DNA from: Xanthobacter sp. NM-25
Lineage (GTDB): Bacteria; Pseudomonadota; Alphaproteobacteria; Rhizobiales; Xanthobacteraceae
DNA length: 64,000 nucleotides
Direction of reading: 5' to 3'
NCBI RefSeq assembly: GCF_022138605.1
Contig: NZ_JACBFS010000004.1
Coordinates: 62,001 to 126,000, forward strand
Positions 33,103 through 44,633 of this stretch are shown here, piece by piece; position 1 is the stretch's first letter, and every line of letters starts with the position of its first letter. The notes under the pieces were generated by a model. That model saw nothing but the letters and a program-made list of their open reading frames with translations, made no database searches and was not told the origin of the DNA. The translations under genes were made by a program, and so were the position numbers.

Positions 33103-33467
33103 TGTCCATCACTGCCACATTGACCGTCCGCCGTGGCGAAGGCGGGCAGATGACCACCACCAGCAGCTACGAAGTGCCCTACACGCCGGGCCAGTCGGTG
33201 CTGGACGGGCTGCGCTACGTGCGGGCCCATCTCGACCCCACGGTGGCGATCCGGCATTCTTGCCTGAGCGCCAACACCTGCAAGGAATGCATGATCCAGG
33301 TGGATGGCAAGGTGGACTACGCCTGCACCGCCCGCCTGGAGCCGCGGGAGATGCTGCTGGAGCCGCTCGGCAACAAGGCGCACCTGCGGGACCTCGTGAC
33401 CGAAGTGGCGCCGCCCGACGAGCGCCTCGCCCATGCTTTGGCCGCCCGGGCCAAGGCCGAAGGCTGA
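33102..33467 (+). CDS. Small 2Fe-2S protein resembling the N-terminal domain of SdhB/FrdB
   Basis: The 121-residue protein has the beta-grasp 2Fe-2S region of SdhB (YTPGQSVLDGLRYVRAHLDP near residue 27, then SCLSANTCKECMIQVDGKVD) with cysteines at 54, 60, 63 and 75. Spacing is C-x5-C-x2-C, one residue longer than the C-x4-C-x2-C of SdhB and plant ferredoxins. The C-terminal half of SdhB, with its 4Fe-4S and 3Fe-4S motifs, is absent; the protein ends soon after the first domain. It probably passes electrons one at a time to or from the coupled flavoprotein. What it exchanges electrons with is unknown. Confidence 0.82.
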   Translation: MSITATLTVRRGEGGQMTTTSSYEVPYTPGQSVLDGLRYVRAHLDPTVAIRHSCLSANTCKECMIQVDGKVDYACTARLEPREMLLEPLGNKAHLRDLVTEVAPPDERLAHALAARAKAEG

Positions 33468-33485
33468 CGCTTCATTCCATGACGA

Positions 33486-33512
33486 CGGGCGCCCTTCTGC
33501 GAGGGGCGCCCG
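33486..33512 (+). other. GC-rich hairpin after the flavoprotein operon
   Basis: A perfect 9-bp stem (CGGGCGCCC with GGGCGCCCG, 9-nt loop) begins 18 bp after the 2Fe-2S gene. No T tract follows, so terminator function is uncertain. Confidence 0.4.
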
Positions 33513-33603
33513 CACTCCGAAGGCCCGCCCCGCCGGCGCGCGAGCCTGCGCATTTTTGCCCCGATCTCCCGTGCCGGCCGGGTCTTGAGCGACGAGACGA
33601 GCG

Positions 33604-37215
<3,612 letters not shown>

Positions 37216-37341
37216 GCGCTCAAGCCACCAGCGGTCTCCCGGCGCTGCGGCAACACCTCTGTTGCCTCAGCGCGGCAAATGGGGAAGCTAAACCTTGCGG
37301 CGGTTGCCGGTGCGGGGCGAGGCCGAGGGCAGGGGGCACCG

Positions 37342-37626
37342 ATGGATGGGGACGACCAAAGCCTGGAATGGCTCAATGGCCTGATCAAGGCTGTGGCGGT
37401 GGAGCAGGCGCGCTCCACCGTGCAGCACTTCATTCTGCGGGATCTGGTGATCCAGATGGCGCGCACGCGGGGCGATGGCGAAGCCTATGTGGCCGCCATG
37501 TTCGAGCGCATCAGCGGGCTGGTGGACCAGTGCGAGCTGGCCGGCAAGCCGGATGTCGAGGCCGAAATGCGGTGGTATGTGGAGAGCTTCTTCACCCAGG
37601 CGGGCCATTCCCTCACAAAATCCTGA
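37342..37626 (+). CDS. Hypothetical small protein, 94 residues
   Basis: The ATG at 37342 has AGGGGG 5 bp upstream, which favours it over the longer open frame. The protein is helical in character (DQSLEWLNGLIKAVAVEQAR, then AAMFERISGLVDQCEL), has no membrane segment or signal peptide, and matches no family I recognise. The interspersed charged and hydrophobic pattern suggests a small cytoplasmic helical bundle. Confidence 0.6.
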   Translation: MDGDDQSLEWLNGLIKAVAVEQARSTVQHFILRDLVIQMARTRGDGEAYVAAMFERISGLVDQCELAGKPDVEAEMRWYVESFFTQAGHSLTKS

Positions 37627-37634
37627 GCACACCG

Positions 37635-37668
37635 GCCGACGGGCTTCGCTCGGCGATCGCTTTTTTTT
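37635..37668 (+). terminator. Possible terminator with T8 tract
   Basis: A short stem GCCGA/TCGGC is followed by GATCGC and then eight T residues (37661-37668), 8 bp after the small hypothetical gene. The 6-bp gap between stem and T run makes it less than ideal. Confidence 0.45.
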
Positions 37669-37728
37669 CCGCTTTTCGTAGACTTGCTTCCAATCGGGCT
37701 CCTTACTGGATCACGTTGGGGCAGCAAG

Positions 37729-38565
37729 ATGGAAGACATTCACTACAGAGAATATAAAATTCTTCTGCGGCCCGAGCAGTTCTACGCGCCGAAGCGATTT
37801 GCCGATTATTGGGACCAGGTGGACACCATCGGCCGCAAGCTGGGCGTGGTGGTAAACACCAGCAAGCGCGCCTTCGACCGGCAGGTTCGTGAGGTATTAT
37901 TCTACGATACGCCGAATTTCGACCTGTATCGGAACTCTTTTATTCTGCGCAAGCGCACCTTCTATGACGATGGCTGGCCGCGCCCCGAGCATGAGCTGGC
38001 GGTGAAGTTCCGCAACGCCGACCGCGCCAAGGCGGCGGCGGTGGATATGGTGCCCCGCATGGTCGGCGCCGCCGAGGTCAAGTTCAAGGAAGAGCTGCTG
38101 CCCTTGAAGGACGAACTGGGCGGCATGCGCAGCCTGTTCTCCCACAACTGCATCGTCATTTCGCCCAACGTGGTGCTGAACCAGGGGCTGCGCCACATTC
38201 TGGAGGTTTTTCCCTCCATGAAAAGTGCCGATATCGACCAGGATGCCCGCATCGACCTCGTCAACAACATGGCGGTGGAGGAGATCCAGGTGGATCCCGG
38301 TTATTTCGACTTCGGCCACGGCTTCGCGGCCAAGGCCACCATCGCCATCTGGCGGGATCGGGCCTCCGAAAGCTCCCTGGTGGGCGAATTCGCCTTTCAG
38401 GCGAAGTTTCAGCACTATGACGATATCCACCGCAAGGCGGAGCATCTCTCCGAAGACTTCTTCCGGGCCCTGCAGAACGAGGCGCCGGAATGGGTCCAGC
38501 TCGGCACAACCAAGACCGCGATGATCTATGGCGTCGGTCCTCATGCCCTGGCCAACGGGGAATAG
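37729..38565 (+). CDS. Hypothetical protein with CYTH/VTC-like features
   Basis: The 278-residue protein alternates acidic and basic beta strands in the way of triphosphate-tunnel (CYTH/VTC) enzymes: HYREYKILLRPEQF at the start, FILRKRTFYDDG near residue 73, HELAVKFRNA near 89, AEVKFKEELLP near 113, and GEFAFQAKFQHYDD near 223. Those proteins bind triphosphate or polyphosphate in a charged barrel. The usual N-terminal ExExK motif is not exact here, so membership is tentative. The start at 37729 is the first ATG that begins this block. Cytoplasmic, with no signal or membrane segment. Confidence 0.65.
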   Translation: MEDIHYREYKILLRPEQFYAPKRFADYWDQVDTIGRKLGVVVNTSKRAFDRQVREVLFYDTPNFDLYRNSFILRKRTFYDDGWPRPEHELAVKFRNADRAKAAAVDMVPRMVGAAEVKFKEELLPLKDELGGMRSLFSHNCIVISPNVVLNQGLRHILEVFPSMKSADIDQDARIDLVNNMAVEEIQVDPGYFDFGHGFAAKATIAIWRDRASESSLVGEFAFQAKFQHYDDIHRKAEHLSEDFFRALQNEAPEWVQLGTTKTAMIYGVGPHALANGE

Positions 38566-38609
38566 GCCGTCGCTCTCTTCGCTCCCTTCTCCCCCTGAGG
38601 CCCGCGGTC

Positions 38610-39224
38610 ATGGATCCCAGCCTTTCCCCTCCCGCGACGGAGCCGGCGCCGCCGGTGCCGCTGCGTGAAATCTTCTTCACCTTCCTGCTGATCGGCGCCA
38701 CCAGCTTCGGCGGCGGGGTGGTAGCCTATTTGCGCAATGCCCTGGTGCTGAGTAAGCGCTGGCTTGATGAGGACGAGTTCCTCACCGTGCTCGAGATTGC
38801 CCAGGCGCTGCCCGGGCTCAACGCCACCAATATGAGCGTGATCGTCGGGGACCGGCTGCGCGGCCCCCTCGGTGCCGCCGCCGGGCTGCTGGGTATGACG
38901 CTGCCGGGCGGCCTGCTGGTGCTGGGCCTCGCCGTGCTCTACGCCCAGAACCATGGCAATCCCGATATGCACAAGGTGCTGGCGGGAATCGGTGCCGCCT
39001 CTGTGGGCCTGCTGCTGGCGGTGACCGTTCAGATCGGCCACAAGCAGCTGGAGCACCTGCGCGAGATTGGGCTCATCGTCCTCACCATCGCTTTGGTCAG
39101 CGGCTTCCACCCCTCTCTGGTCATCGTTCTTCTGATCGTGCTGCCGCTGGCCCTGTTCATCTACAGGCCGCGCCTCGCTCTGCCCGATGACGGCAAAAGC
39201 CCGCCGCCGGAGGACGCACCATGA
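38610..39224 (+). CDS. chrA: Chromate transporter, ChrA N-terminal-type short subunit
   Basis: The 204-residue protein is one half of a ChrA transporter: FLLIGATSFGGGVVAYLRN near residue 26, IAQALPGLNATNMSVIVGDR near 68, and several membrane segments. ChrA proteins export chromate, or act as sulfate/chromate exchangers, in the inner membrane; this class with two short chains works as a pair. The second half overlaps by 4 bp, so they are co-translated. The substrate in this host is not fixed by sequence. Confidence 0.88.
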   Translation: MDPSLSPPATEPAPPVPLREIFFTFLLIGATSFGGGVVAYLRNALVLSKRWLDEDEFLTVLEIAQALPGLNATNMSVIVGDRLRGPLGAAAGLLGMTLPGGLLVLGLAVLYAQNHGNPDMHKVLAGIGAASVGLLLAVTVQIGHKQLEHLREIGLIVLTIALVSGFHPSLVIVLLIVLPLALFIYRPRLALPDDGKSPPPEDAP

Positions 39225-39748
39225 ACGATACGGATCTCAGTATTCTTGGCGTGTTCAGCCTGCTCTCGGTGCTGGCCATCGGTGGCGGCACGGCGGTGCT
39301 GCCGGAAATGAAGATGCTCACGGTGGAGGTCCACCACTGGCTCACCGACAGTCAGTTCCGGGACGTTTACAGCCTCGGGCAAGTGGCCCCGGGTCCGAAT
39401 ATGCTGATGGTGATCGTCATCGGCTACCACGTGGCCGGTTTCACCGGGGCCCTGCTCGCCTTTGGTGGCTTCTTCCTGCCGGCATCCGTCATTGCCATCG
39501 GGGCCTCGCGGCTGTGGAACCGATTCGAGGGGTCTGTCTGGCGGGAGGCGCTGCAGCGGGCTCTGGCTCCCATCGTGGTGGGGCTGATGGGGGCGGGCCT
39601 CATCGCCATCGCCCGCACCGCTATCGTCGGCGTGGAAACCAGCCTGATCGCTGCCGCCGTGTTCGGCCTCGTCTATTTCGGGCCGCGCATCAATCCGGCA
39701 TTGCTCATCCTGGCGGGCGGCGCCGTTGGCTTCTTCACCTTGAGCTAG
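39221..39748 (+). CDS. chrA: Chromate transporter, ChrA C-terminal-type short subunit
   Basis: The 175-residue partner repeats the ChrA fold: LSVLAIGGGTAVLPEMK near residue 15 and YSLGQVAPGPNMLMVIVIGY near 51, with about six membrane segments. It starts in an ATGA overlap with the preceding half. Full ChrA is about 400 residues; the sum here is 379, so this is a natural split rather than a truncation. Confidence 0.88.
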   Translation: MNDTDLSILGVFSLLSVLAIGGGTAVLPEMKMLTVEVHHWLTDSQFRDVYSLGQVAPGPNMLMVIVIGYHVAGFTGALLAFGGFFLPASVIAIGASRLWNRFEGSVWREALQRALAPIVVGLMGAGLIAIARTAIVGVETSLIAAAVFGLVYFGPRINPALLILAGGAVGFFTLS

Positions 39749-39772
39749 CCGCCGGCGACCTGCCCTTGATGG

Positions 39773-40288
39773 CTATTTGCCCTTGAAGATGGAAGGGGCG
39801 ACGCGATCACCAGGGGCGATGCCCAGCCGCGCGGCCTCGCCGCCGCCGATCTCCACCACCGCTCGCACCGGCTCGCCCGAAGAGATGGTTTCGGTGGAGT
39901 GTGGAGTCGCGTTAGCGGCGATGCGGGCAATGGTGCCGTTCGAACGGATGAACAGCATGTCCAGCGGGATGTAGGTGTTCTTCATCCACATATAGACGGG
40001 CTGGTCTTCCTTGAAGTCGAACAGCATGCCGTGCTGCTCAGGGAGGGATGTGCGATACATGAGGCCGTTGGTGCGTTCGGCGTCGGTCTGCGCCACCTCC
40101 ACCTCCAGCACGATCACCCCCTTGGCGGTGGCGATCTCCAGCGGCTGCACCTCCATGGCCTGAGCGCTGACCACGGCACCGGGCAGCAGCGTGCCGACCA
40201 TGGGCGTCGCCACCGACAGGGCCGCAGCGACCGCGCCGCCGAGCAGACCGCCCGAACGCCGTCCGCACGGCATCCCCTTCAAGGACAT
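39773..40288 (-). CDS. DUF192 family periplasmic protein
   Basis: The 171-residue protein has a signal peptide (about residues 12-42, ending near VSAQAM) and a DUF192 domain: ERTNGLMYRTSLPEQHGMLF and VYMWMKNTYIPLDMLFI, the hallmark motifs of this family of unknown function. The start at 40288 comes 2 bp after the stop of the cold-shock gene, so the two form one operon. Small DUF192 proteins of this type usually follow cold-shock genes in alphaproteobacteria. Confidence 0.88.
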   Translation of the reverse strand: MSLKGMPCGRRSGGLLGGAVAAALSVATPMVGTLLPGAVVSAQAMEVQPLEIATAKGVIVLEVEVAQTDAERTNGLMYRTSLPEQHGMLFDFKEDQPVYMWMKNTYIPLDMLFIRSNGTIARIAANATPHSTETISSGEPVRAVVEIGGGEAARLGIAPGDRVAPSIFKGK

Positions 40289-40290
40289 GA

Positions 40291-40869
40291 TCAGTGATTC
40301 CCGCTGTTGCCCGTGTCGGCCTTGACCTCGGCGGCCATGAGGCCCTTCGGGCTGTCGCCGTAGCGCACCAGTACGGTCTGGCCGGGGCGCAATTCGGTGA
40401 GGCCATGGCGACGCAGCGTCTCCATGTGCACGAAGATGTCGGGTGTGCCGTCGCCCTGCGACAGGAAGCCGAACCCGCGCAGGCGATTGAACCACTTCAC
40501 CGTGGCGCGCTCGAAGCTGCCGGTGGCTTCCACTTCCACCCGCGTGCGCGGCGGCTCGGGCGGGGCGTGCACGGCGGTGCTGAGATCGACGGACAGCACC
40601 CGGAAGGCCTGCCGCCCCTTGGCGCGCCGCACCGCCTCGCAGACCACGCGCGCGCCCTCGATGGCGGTATGGAATCCATCCCGCCGCAGACACGTGACGT
40701 GGACCAGAACGTCGGCACCGCCATCGTCCGGCACGATGAATCCATAGCCTTTGGAGGCGTCGAACCACTTGATGGCGCCGCTAACCTCCTCGAGCCCGAC
40801 GGATTCCGCCGAGCCCTCGTTGACGACCTCGGTCGCCCGCGGTCCCATTCCCAATGCGTCAGACCCCAT
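40291..40869 (-). CDS. Double cold-shock domain protein
   Basis: About 192 residues with two cold-shock domains: SGAIKWFDASKGYGFIVPDD near residue 30 and ATVKWFNRLRGFGFLSQGDG near 122, each with the RNP1/RNP2-type aromatic and basic pattern. Single-stranded RNA/DNA binding in the cytoplasm is expected; such two-domain Csp proteins are common in alphaproteobacteria. The ATG at 40869 is preceded by GGAGG; an in-frame ATG further upstream at 40926 lies in a low-complexity region. Confidence 0.88.
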   Translation of the reverse strand: MGSDALGMGPRATEVVNEGSAESVGLEEVSGAIKWFDASKGYGFIVPDDGGADVLVHVTCLRRDGFHTAIEGARVVCEAVRRAKGRQAFRVLSVDLSTAVHAPPEPPRTRVEVEATGSFERATVKWFNRLRGFGFLSQGDGTPDIFVHMETLRRHGLTELRPGQTVLVRYGDSPKGLMAAEVKADTGNSGNH

Positions 40870-40984
40870 GAGCTCCCCGACCTCCGCGCGCGGCGGCACG
40901 TGGATTTTCCGTGGGCAGGATAGCAACTCAAATACCGTTCGCCCACCCTTCTCATGCGTAACTCACGGGCCACGCATGCGGCAT

Positions 40985-41755
40985 TCACGCATCGAGGGCA
41001 AAGGGAGCGAGAACCTCACCGATTTCCCCGCGTACCACCAGATCCGCCAACTCGTCGAAATCCGTGGGCTCCCGGTTGATGATCACCAGCCGTGCGCCAT
41101 TGTCCTTGGCCTGCAGGGGAAAGCCCGCGGCCGGGAAGACCACCAGCGACGAGCCGATCACGATAAAGAGATCGGCCTGCCGGGTGAGGGTGTCGGCCCG
41201 CCGCATCTCTCCCTCCGGCATCGCCTGGCCGAAGGAAATGGTTGCCGCCTTCACCGGTCCTCCGCAATGGGGGCAGTCCGGTGCGATTCCCCCGGAGGCC
41301 TCAAAGCGCGCCCGCACCCAATCGAGCTCGAAGCGGGTGCCGCATTCCAGGCAGGTGGCGTAGGTGCCGTTGCCGTGCAGCTCAATGAGCGCATCGTCCG
41401 GCACCCCGGAGGCCTGATGCAGGCCGTCGATGTTCTGGGTGATGATTCCGGCAAGCCGGCCCTGGGCCTGCAACTGCGCGAGCGCGCGGTGGCCGCGGCC
41501 GGGCCTGGCGCCGGCGAAGGCCTCCTCCAGCACAAATTTTCGCCGCCACGCCTCGTTGCGCGCGGCTTTCATGGCCAGAAAGGCATCAAAGGGAATCGGC
41601 TTGTTCTGGGTCCACAATCCGCCCGGGGAGCGGAAATCAGGAATGCCGCATTCGGTGGAGATCCCCGCTCCGGTGAAGGCCACGGCGTGGCGGGCTGTGT
41701 CGAGCCAGGTGCCGAGCTGGGCCTGAGCGGACTTGAGATCGGCTTCAAAAGTCAT
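40985..41755 (-). CDS. NAD-dependent protein deacylase (sirtuin)
   Basis: The 256-residue protein has the Sir2 core: AFTGAGISTECGIPDFRSPG near residue 26, ITQNIDGLHQASG near 106, the zinc cysteines C136, C139, C159 and C162 (TCLECG, DCPHCGG), and IVIGSSLVVFPAAG near 198. It removes acyl groups from protein lysines using NAD+. It is divergent from the glyoxalase-fold gene that follows; the gap of 56 bp contains the promoters. Confidence 0.93.
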   Translation of the reverse strand: MTFEADLKSAQAQLGTWLDTARHAVAFTGAGISTECGIPDFRSPGGLWTQNKPIPFDAFLAMKAARNEAWRRKFVLEEAFAGARPGRGHRALAQLQAQGRLAGIITQNIDGLHQASGVPDDALIELHGNGTYATCLECGTRFELDWVRARFEASGGIAPDCPHCGGPVKAATISFGQAMPEGEMRRADTLTRQADLFIVIGSSLVVFPAAGFPLQAKDNGARLVIINREPTDFDELADLVVRGEIGEVLAPFALDA

Positions 41756-41811
41756 AATTGAACAGCGCCGGGCAACCGGCGCCCTTTCCTGCCATAACCG
41801 AGAGCATCGTG

Positions 41812-42234
41812 ATGCGCTTCCTGCACACCATGGTCCGCGTGACCGACATCGACCAGTCGCTGGACTTCTATTGCACCAAGCTGGGGCTTGAGGAGGTGCA
41901 TCGCAAGGAGGTGCCGCAAGGCCGATACACCTTGGTCTATCTGGCCGCGCCCGGCCAGGCCGATGTGGCCGAGGTGGAGCTGACCTACAATTGGGACAAG
42001 GAAGCCTATGGGGAGGGGCGCAATTTCGGCCATCTCGCCTTTGAGGTGGACGATATCTACGAGACCTGCGCCCGGCTCGCCGCCGCCGGCGTGACCATCA
42101 ACCGGCCACCGCGCGACGGATGGATGGCCTTCATTCGCTCGCCCGACAACATCTCCATCGAGCTGCTGCAGAAGGGGGAGCCGAAGGCGCCCGCCGAGCC
42201 CTGGGCGTCGATGCCGAACACCGGCCATTGGTGA
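41812..42234 (+). CDS. gloA: Lactoylglutathione lyase (glyoxalase I)
   Basis: The 140-residue protein matches GloA: MRFLHTMVRVTDIDQSLDFY at the start, KLGLEEVHRKEVPQGRYTLV near residue 26, NFGHLAFEVDDIYETC near 72 and RSPDNISIELL near 112. Metal ligands His5, Glu56 and Glu near 120 fit a Ni/Zn enzyme. It converts the glutathione hemithioacetal of methylglyoxal to S-lactoylglutathione. ATG 41812 has GAGAG upstream. Confidence 0.9.
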   Translation: MRFLHTMVRVTDIDQSLDFYCTKLGLEEVHRKEVPQGRYTLVYLAAPGQADVAEVELTYNWDKEAYGEGRNFGHLAFEVDDIYETCARLAAAGVTINRPPRDGWMAFIRSPDNISIELLQKGEPKAPAEPWASMPNTGHW

Positions 42235-42348
42235 GCCGCTTCCGGACGAGCGGCGGCCCCACCGTGACCTTGGTTGCTTCACGATTTATCCACTAAGGCG
42301 CGCGAAAGTGGAGATATAACGTCTAAACCAACTCGGAAAGTCCGCGCC

Positions 42349-43353
42349 GTGAAGCCGCTTCTGCTCGTTTCTGGAGTCCTGGCGCTCGGCGCTGCCGCGG
42401 GCGCGGGCTTTGTCCTCAGCTCGGTGCTGCAGGAGCCGTCCGTGGCCCAGGTGGAGGCGGCCAAGGTGGCCGCCGTCGCCGCGGTGGCGCCGGTCGCCCC
42501 GCCACCCGTGGCGGTTGATCCCGTCGTCACCGGCTCCATTTCCACCAATTCGGTGCCGGTGCCGTCCGGTCCGAGCGCAGGCCCGGTGCCCGGGCACATC
42601 TACCGCTCCTTCAATGTGGACGGGCCCTATATCGCCCTGACCTTCGACGATGGGCCCAATGCCCAGACCACGCCGAAGCTGCTCGATCTGCTCAAGGAGC
42701 GGGGCATCAAGGCGACCTTCTTCGTGCTCGGCAACATGGCCGCCAAGCACCCGGATGTGCTCAAGCGCATCGCCGACGAGGGGCACGAGATCGGCAACCA
42801 CTCCTGGAGCCACCCGCAGCTCACCCGCATCAAGCTCGATGCCGCCGACAAGCAGGTGTCTGACACCAATGAGGTGGTGTTCCAGGTAACGGGCAAGCGC
42901 CCGCACTTCCTGCGTCCGCCCTATGGCTCCATGAAGCCGGCGCTGCGGGACCATCTGGAGAAAGAGTACGGCCTCACCATCGTCAACTGGTCGGTGGATC
43001 CGCTGGACTGGAAGCGGCGGGATTCGCAGGTGGTCTACGACGAGATCATGAAGCAGGTGCAGCCGGGCGCCATCGTGCTGGCCCATGACATCTATCCCAG
43101 CACGGTCGACGCCATGGCGCGCGTGCTCGATGATCTGATCGCCAAGGGCTATAAGTTCGGGACCATTCCGCAGCTGATCGCCATGGACACGCCGCACGCG
43201 CCGAAGGTGGCGCTGGCCCCCGCCGTGCATCCGAAGCCCACGTCGGCGAAGCCCGCCTCCAAGAAGCCCGCGGACAAGAAGCCCGCGGACAAGACCGCGC
43301 GTCAGTCGCAGCCGTCTTCGGGCAAGAGCGCGCAGAACGGCAATCTGTACTGA
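42349..43353 (+). CDS. Polysaccharide deacetylase family protein
   Basis: About 334 residues. A GTG start at 42349 (GGAAAG upstream) gives an N-terminal anchor or signal (VKPLLLVSGVLALGAAAGAG), then an Ala/Val/Pro linker. The NodB-type domain follows: IALTFDDGPNAQTTPKLLDL near residue 100, EIGNHSWSHP near 147, and FLRPPYGSMKPALRDHL near 190. The two Asp and two His metal and base residues are present, so catalysis is likely. The C-terminus is a Lys/Pro/Ala tail with repeated KKPADK units. Peptidoglycan or chitin-like glycan deacetylation in the periplasm is expected. A 17-bp-stem terminator follows. Confidence 0.85.
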   Translation: MKPLLLVSGVLALGAAAGAGFVLSSVLQEPSVAQVEAAKVAAVAAVAPVAPPPVAVDPVVTGSISTNSVPVPSGPSAGPVPGHIYRSFNVDGPYIALTFDDGPNAQTTPKLLDLLKERGIKATFFVLGNMAAKHPDVLKRIADEGHEIGNHSWSHPQLTRIKLDAADKQVSDTNEVVFQVTGKRPHFLRPPYGSMKPALRDHLEKEYGLTIVNWSVDPLDWKRRDSQVVYDEIMKQVQPGAIVLAHDIYPSTVDAMARVLDDLIAKGYKFGTIPQLIAMDTPHAPKVALAPAVHPKPTSAKPASKKPADKKPADKTARQSQPSSGKSAQNGNLY

Positions 43354-43366
43354 TCTGCCGCAAAAC

Positions 43367-43411
43367 ACGACAAAGCCGCATCCGGTCGACCGCTGGATGC
43401 GGCTTTGTCGT
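43367..43411 (+). terminator. Strong hairpin terminator
   Basis: A perfect 17-bp stem, ACGACAAAGCCGCATCC (43367-43383) with its complement (43395-43411), 11-nt loop, flanked by A-rich and TTT ends. It ends the polysaccharide deacetylase gene 14 bp after its stop and, being symmetric, could stop transcripts from the other side. Confidence 0.85.
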
Positions 43412-43519
43412 TTCCGCTCCCCCTAGCACCGGCGGCGGGCGGCACGGTTGTTCCGCGCCCCAAGGGTTGCTAGATCCTGTGAGACCTTATGACCTGCGAC
43501 TCCCATTCGCAGATCATCT

Positions 43520-43595
43520 GGGCCTGTAGCTCAATGGTTAGAGCTGACCGCTCATAACGGTCTGGTTGCAGGTTCGAGTCCTGCCAGGCCCACCA
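43520..43595 (+). tRNA. tRNA with CAU anticodon, tRNA-Ile2 type
   Basis: The 76-nt gene folds fully: acceptor GGGCCTG/CAGGCCC, discriminator A, encoded CCA, D arm GCTC/GAGC, T arm GCAGG/CCTGC, and anticodon arm GACCG-CTCATAA-CGGTC. The sequence looks like the alphaproteobacterial tRNA-Ile(CAU), whose C34 is changed to lysidine so that it reads AUA, rather than elongator methionine. That choice is by resemblance; the fold is certain. Confidence 0.9.
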
Positions 43596-43928
43596 CAAAT
43601 CCGGTTGTGGGCGGATGCTGCTCCACTTCCGCGATGCCTGATCGGTTTCGTCCACGATTCTTTCTCCCCCTGGGACGATGGCGCCATGCCCGGCGGGTGC
43701 CGCGCCCGATGATACCGCAAGCCCACGGAATCACGTTGATTCAAACGTAATCGGTGGCCCGTCGCGGCGGCCGGACTCGCAGCAGTTGCCGCAAGATGTG
43801 AAGCGTGCGGCACTTGCCTTGCCGAATCAAAGGAATAGTAAAGATCAAGTCGCTCGGCGCGCGCGAATCGTCGCGGGTGCCGAACCCAGTTCGATCACTC
43901 CCGGCTCGTCCGGTGAAAGGACCAGGCA
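43596..43928. other. Intergenic region without a gene
   Basis: The 333 bases between the tRNA and the gluconate-dehydrogenase subunit gene contain only short overlapping open frames of no coding character. The final 20 bases hold the AAAGGA ribosome site of the downstream gene. I see no clear repeat, terminator or operator. Confidence 0.6.
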
Positions 43929-44630
43929 ATGACGGATCTGCCAGGCCGCCCCTCGCGGCGCGGCTTTCTCAAGGGCTCGGTCGCGAGTGCGGCGCTCCTT
44001 CCCCTGGCGGTTCCCGCCCAAGCGGAAACCCTCCCGGATCTCCCTCCGCTCGATCAATACAAGCCGCAATATCTCACCGCTCCGGAGTGGGCGTTCGTCA
44101 TGGCAGCCTGCGCGCGCCTGATTCCCTCGGACGGCAACGGACCGGGGGCCATCGAGTGCCGCGTCCCGGTGTTCATCGATCGGCAACTGGCCGGGGCGTT
44201 CGGCAAGGCCGAGACCTGGTACATGGAAGGCCCGTTCGAGCCGGCGGCGGATCCGCGCCTCGGCTATCAGAGCCCGCTCACGCCCGCAGAGGTCTATCGC
44301 AAGGCCATTCCGCTGTTCGATGCCTGGTGCGCCGATCATCATGGCGCTGGCTTCGCCAAGCTGACGGCGGAGAAGCAGGATGCCGCACTGACGTCCTTGC
44401 AGAAGGGCGAGGTCGGGCTGGCGCCCGAGCAGCGCGACTTCTTCAGCCTGCTGTTGCAGAACACGAAGGAAGGCTATTTCGCCGACCCGAGCCACGGCGG
44501 CAATTACAAGATGCAGGCCTGGGTCTACATCGGCTTTCCCGGCGCCCGCGGGGCCTTCCCCGAGTGGGCTGGACGGGAAAACGTCAAATACCCGCTGGGC
44601 CCGGTCGCCCTCGATGGAAAGAGGGCCTGA
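43929..44630 (+). CDS. Gluconate 2-dehydrogenase subunit 3 family protein
   Basis: The 233-residue protein starts with a twin-arginine signal (PSRRGFLKGSVASAALLPLA, then AQA) and belongs to the small gluconate-dehydrogenase subunit 3 family: YLTAPEWAFVMAACARLIPS near residue 54 and the closing NYKMQAWVYIGFPGARGAFP near 189. The subunit is exported with the folded flavoprotein through the Tat route. AAAGGA precedes the ATG. It is followed 3 bp later by the flavoprotein gene. Confidence 0.9.
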   Translation: MTDLPGRPSRRGFLKGSVASAALLPLAVPAQAETLPDLPPLDQYKPQYLTAPEWAFVMAACARLIPSDGNGPGAIECRVPVFIDRQLAGAFGKAETWYMEGPFEPAADPRLGYQSPLTPAEVYRKAIPLFDAWCADHHGAGFAKLTAEKQDAALTSLQKGEVGLAPEQRDFFSLLLQNTKEGYFADPSHGGNYKMQAWVYIGFPGARGAFPEWAGRENVKYPLGPVALDGKRA

Positions 44631-44633
44631 GCC

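Noticed and set aside
43600..43928. Minus- and plus-strand open frames in the gap after tRNA-Ile
   Set aside because: All are short and overlap the tRNA or each other, with no ribosome site or recognisable domain.
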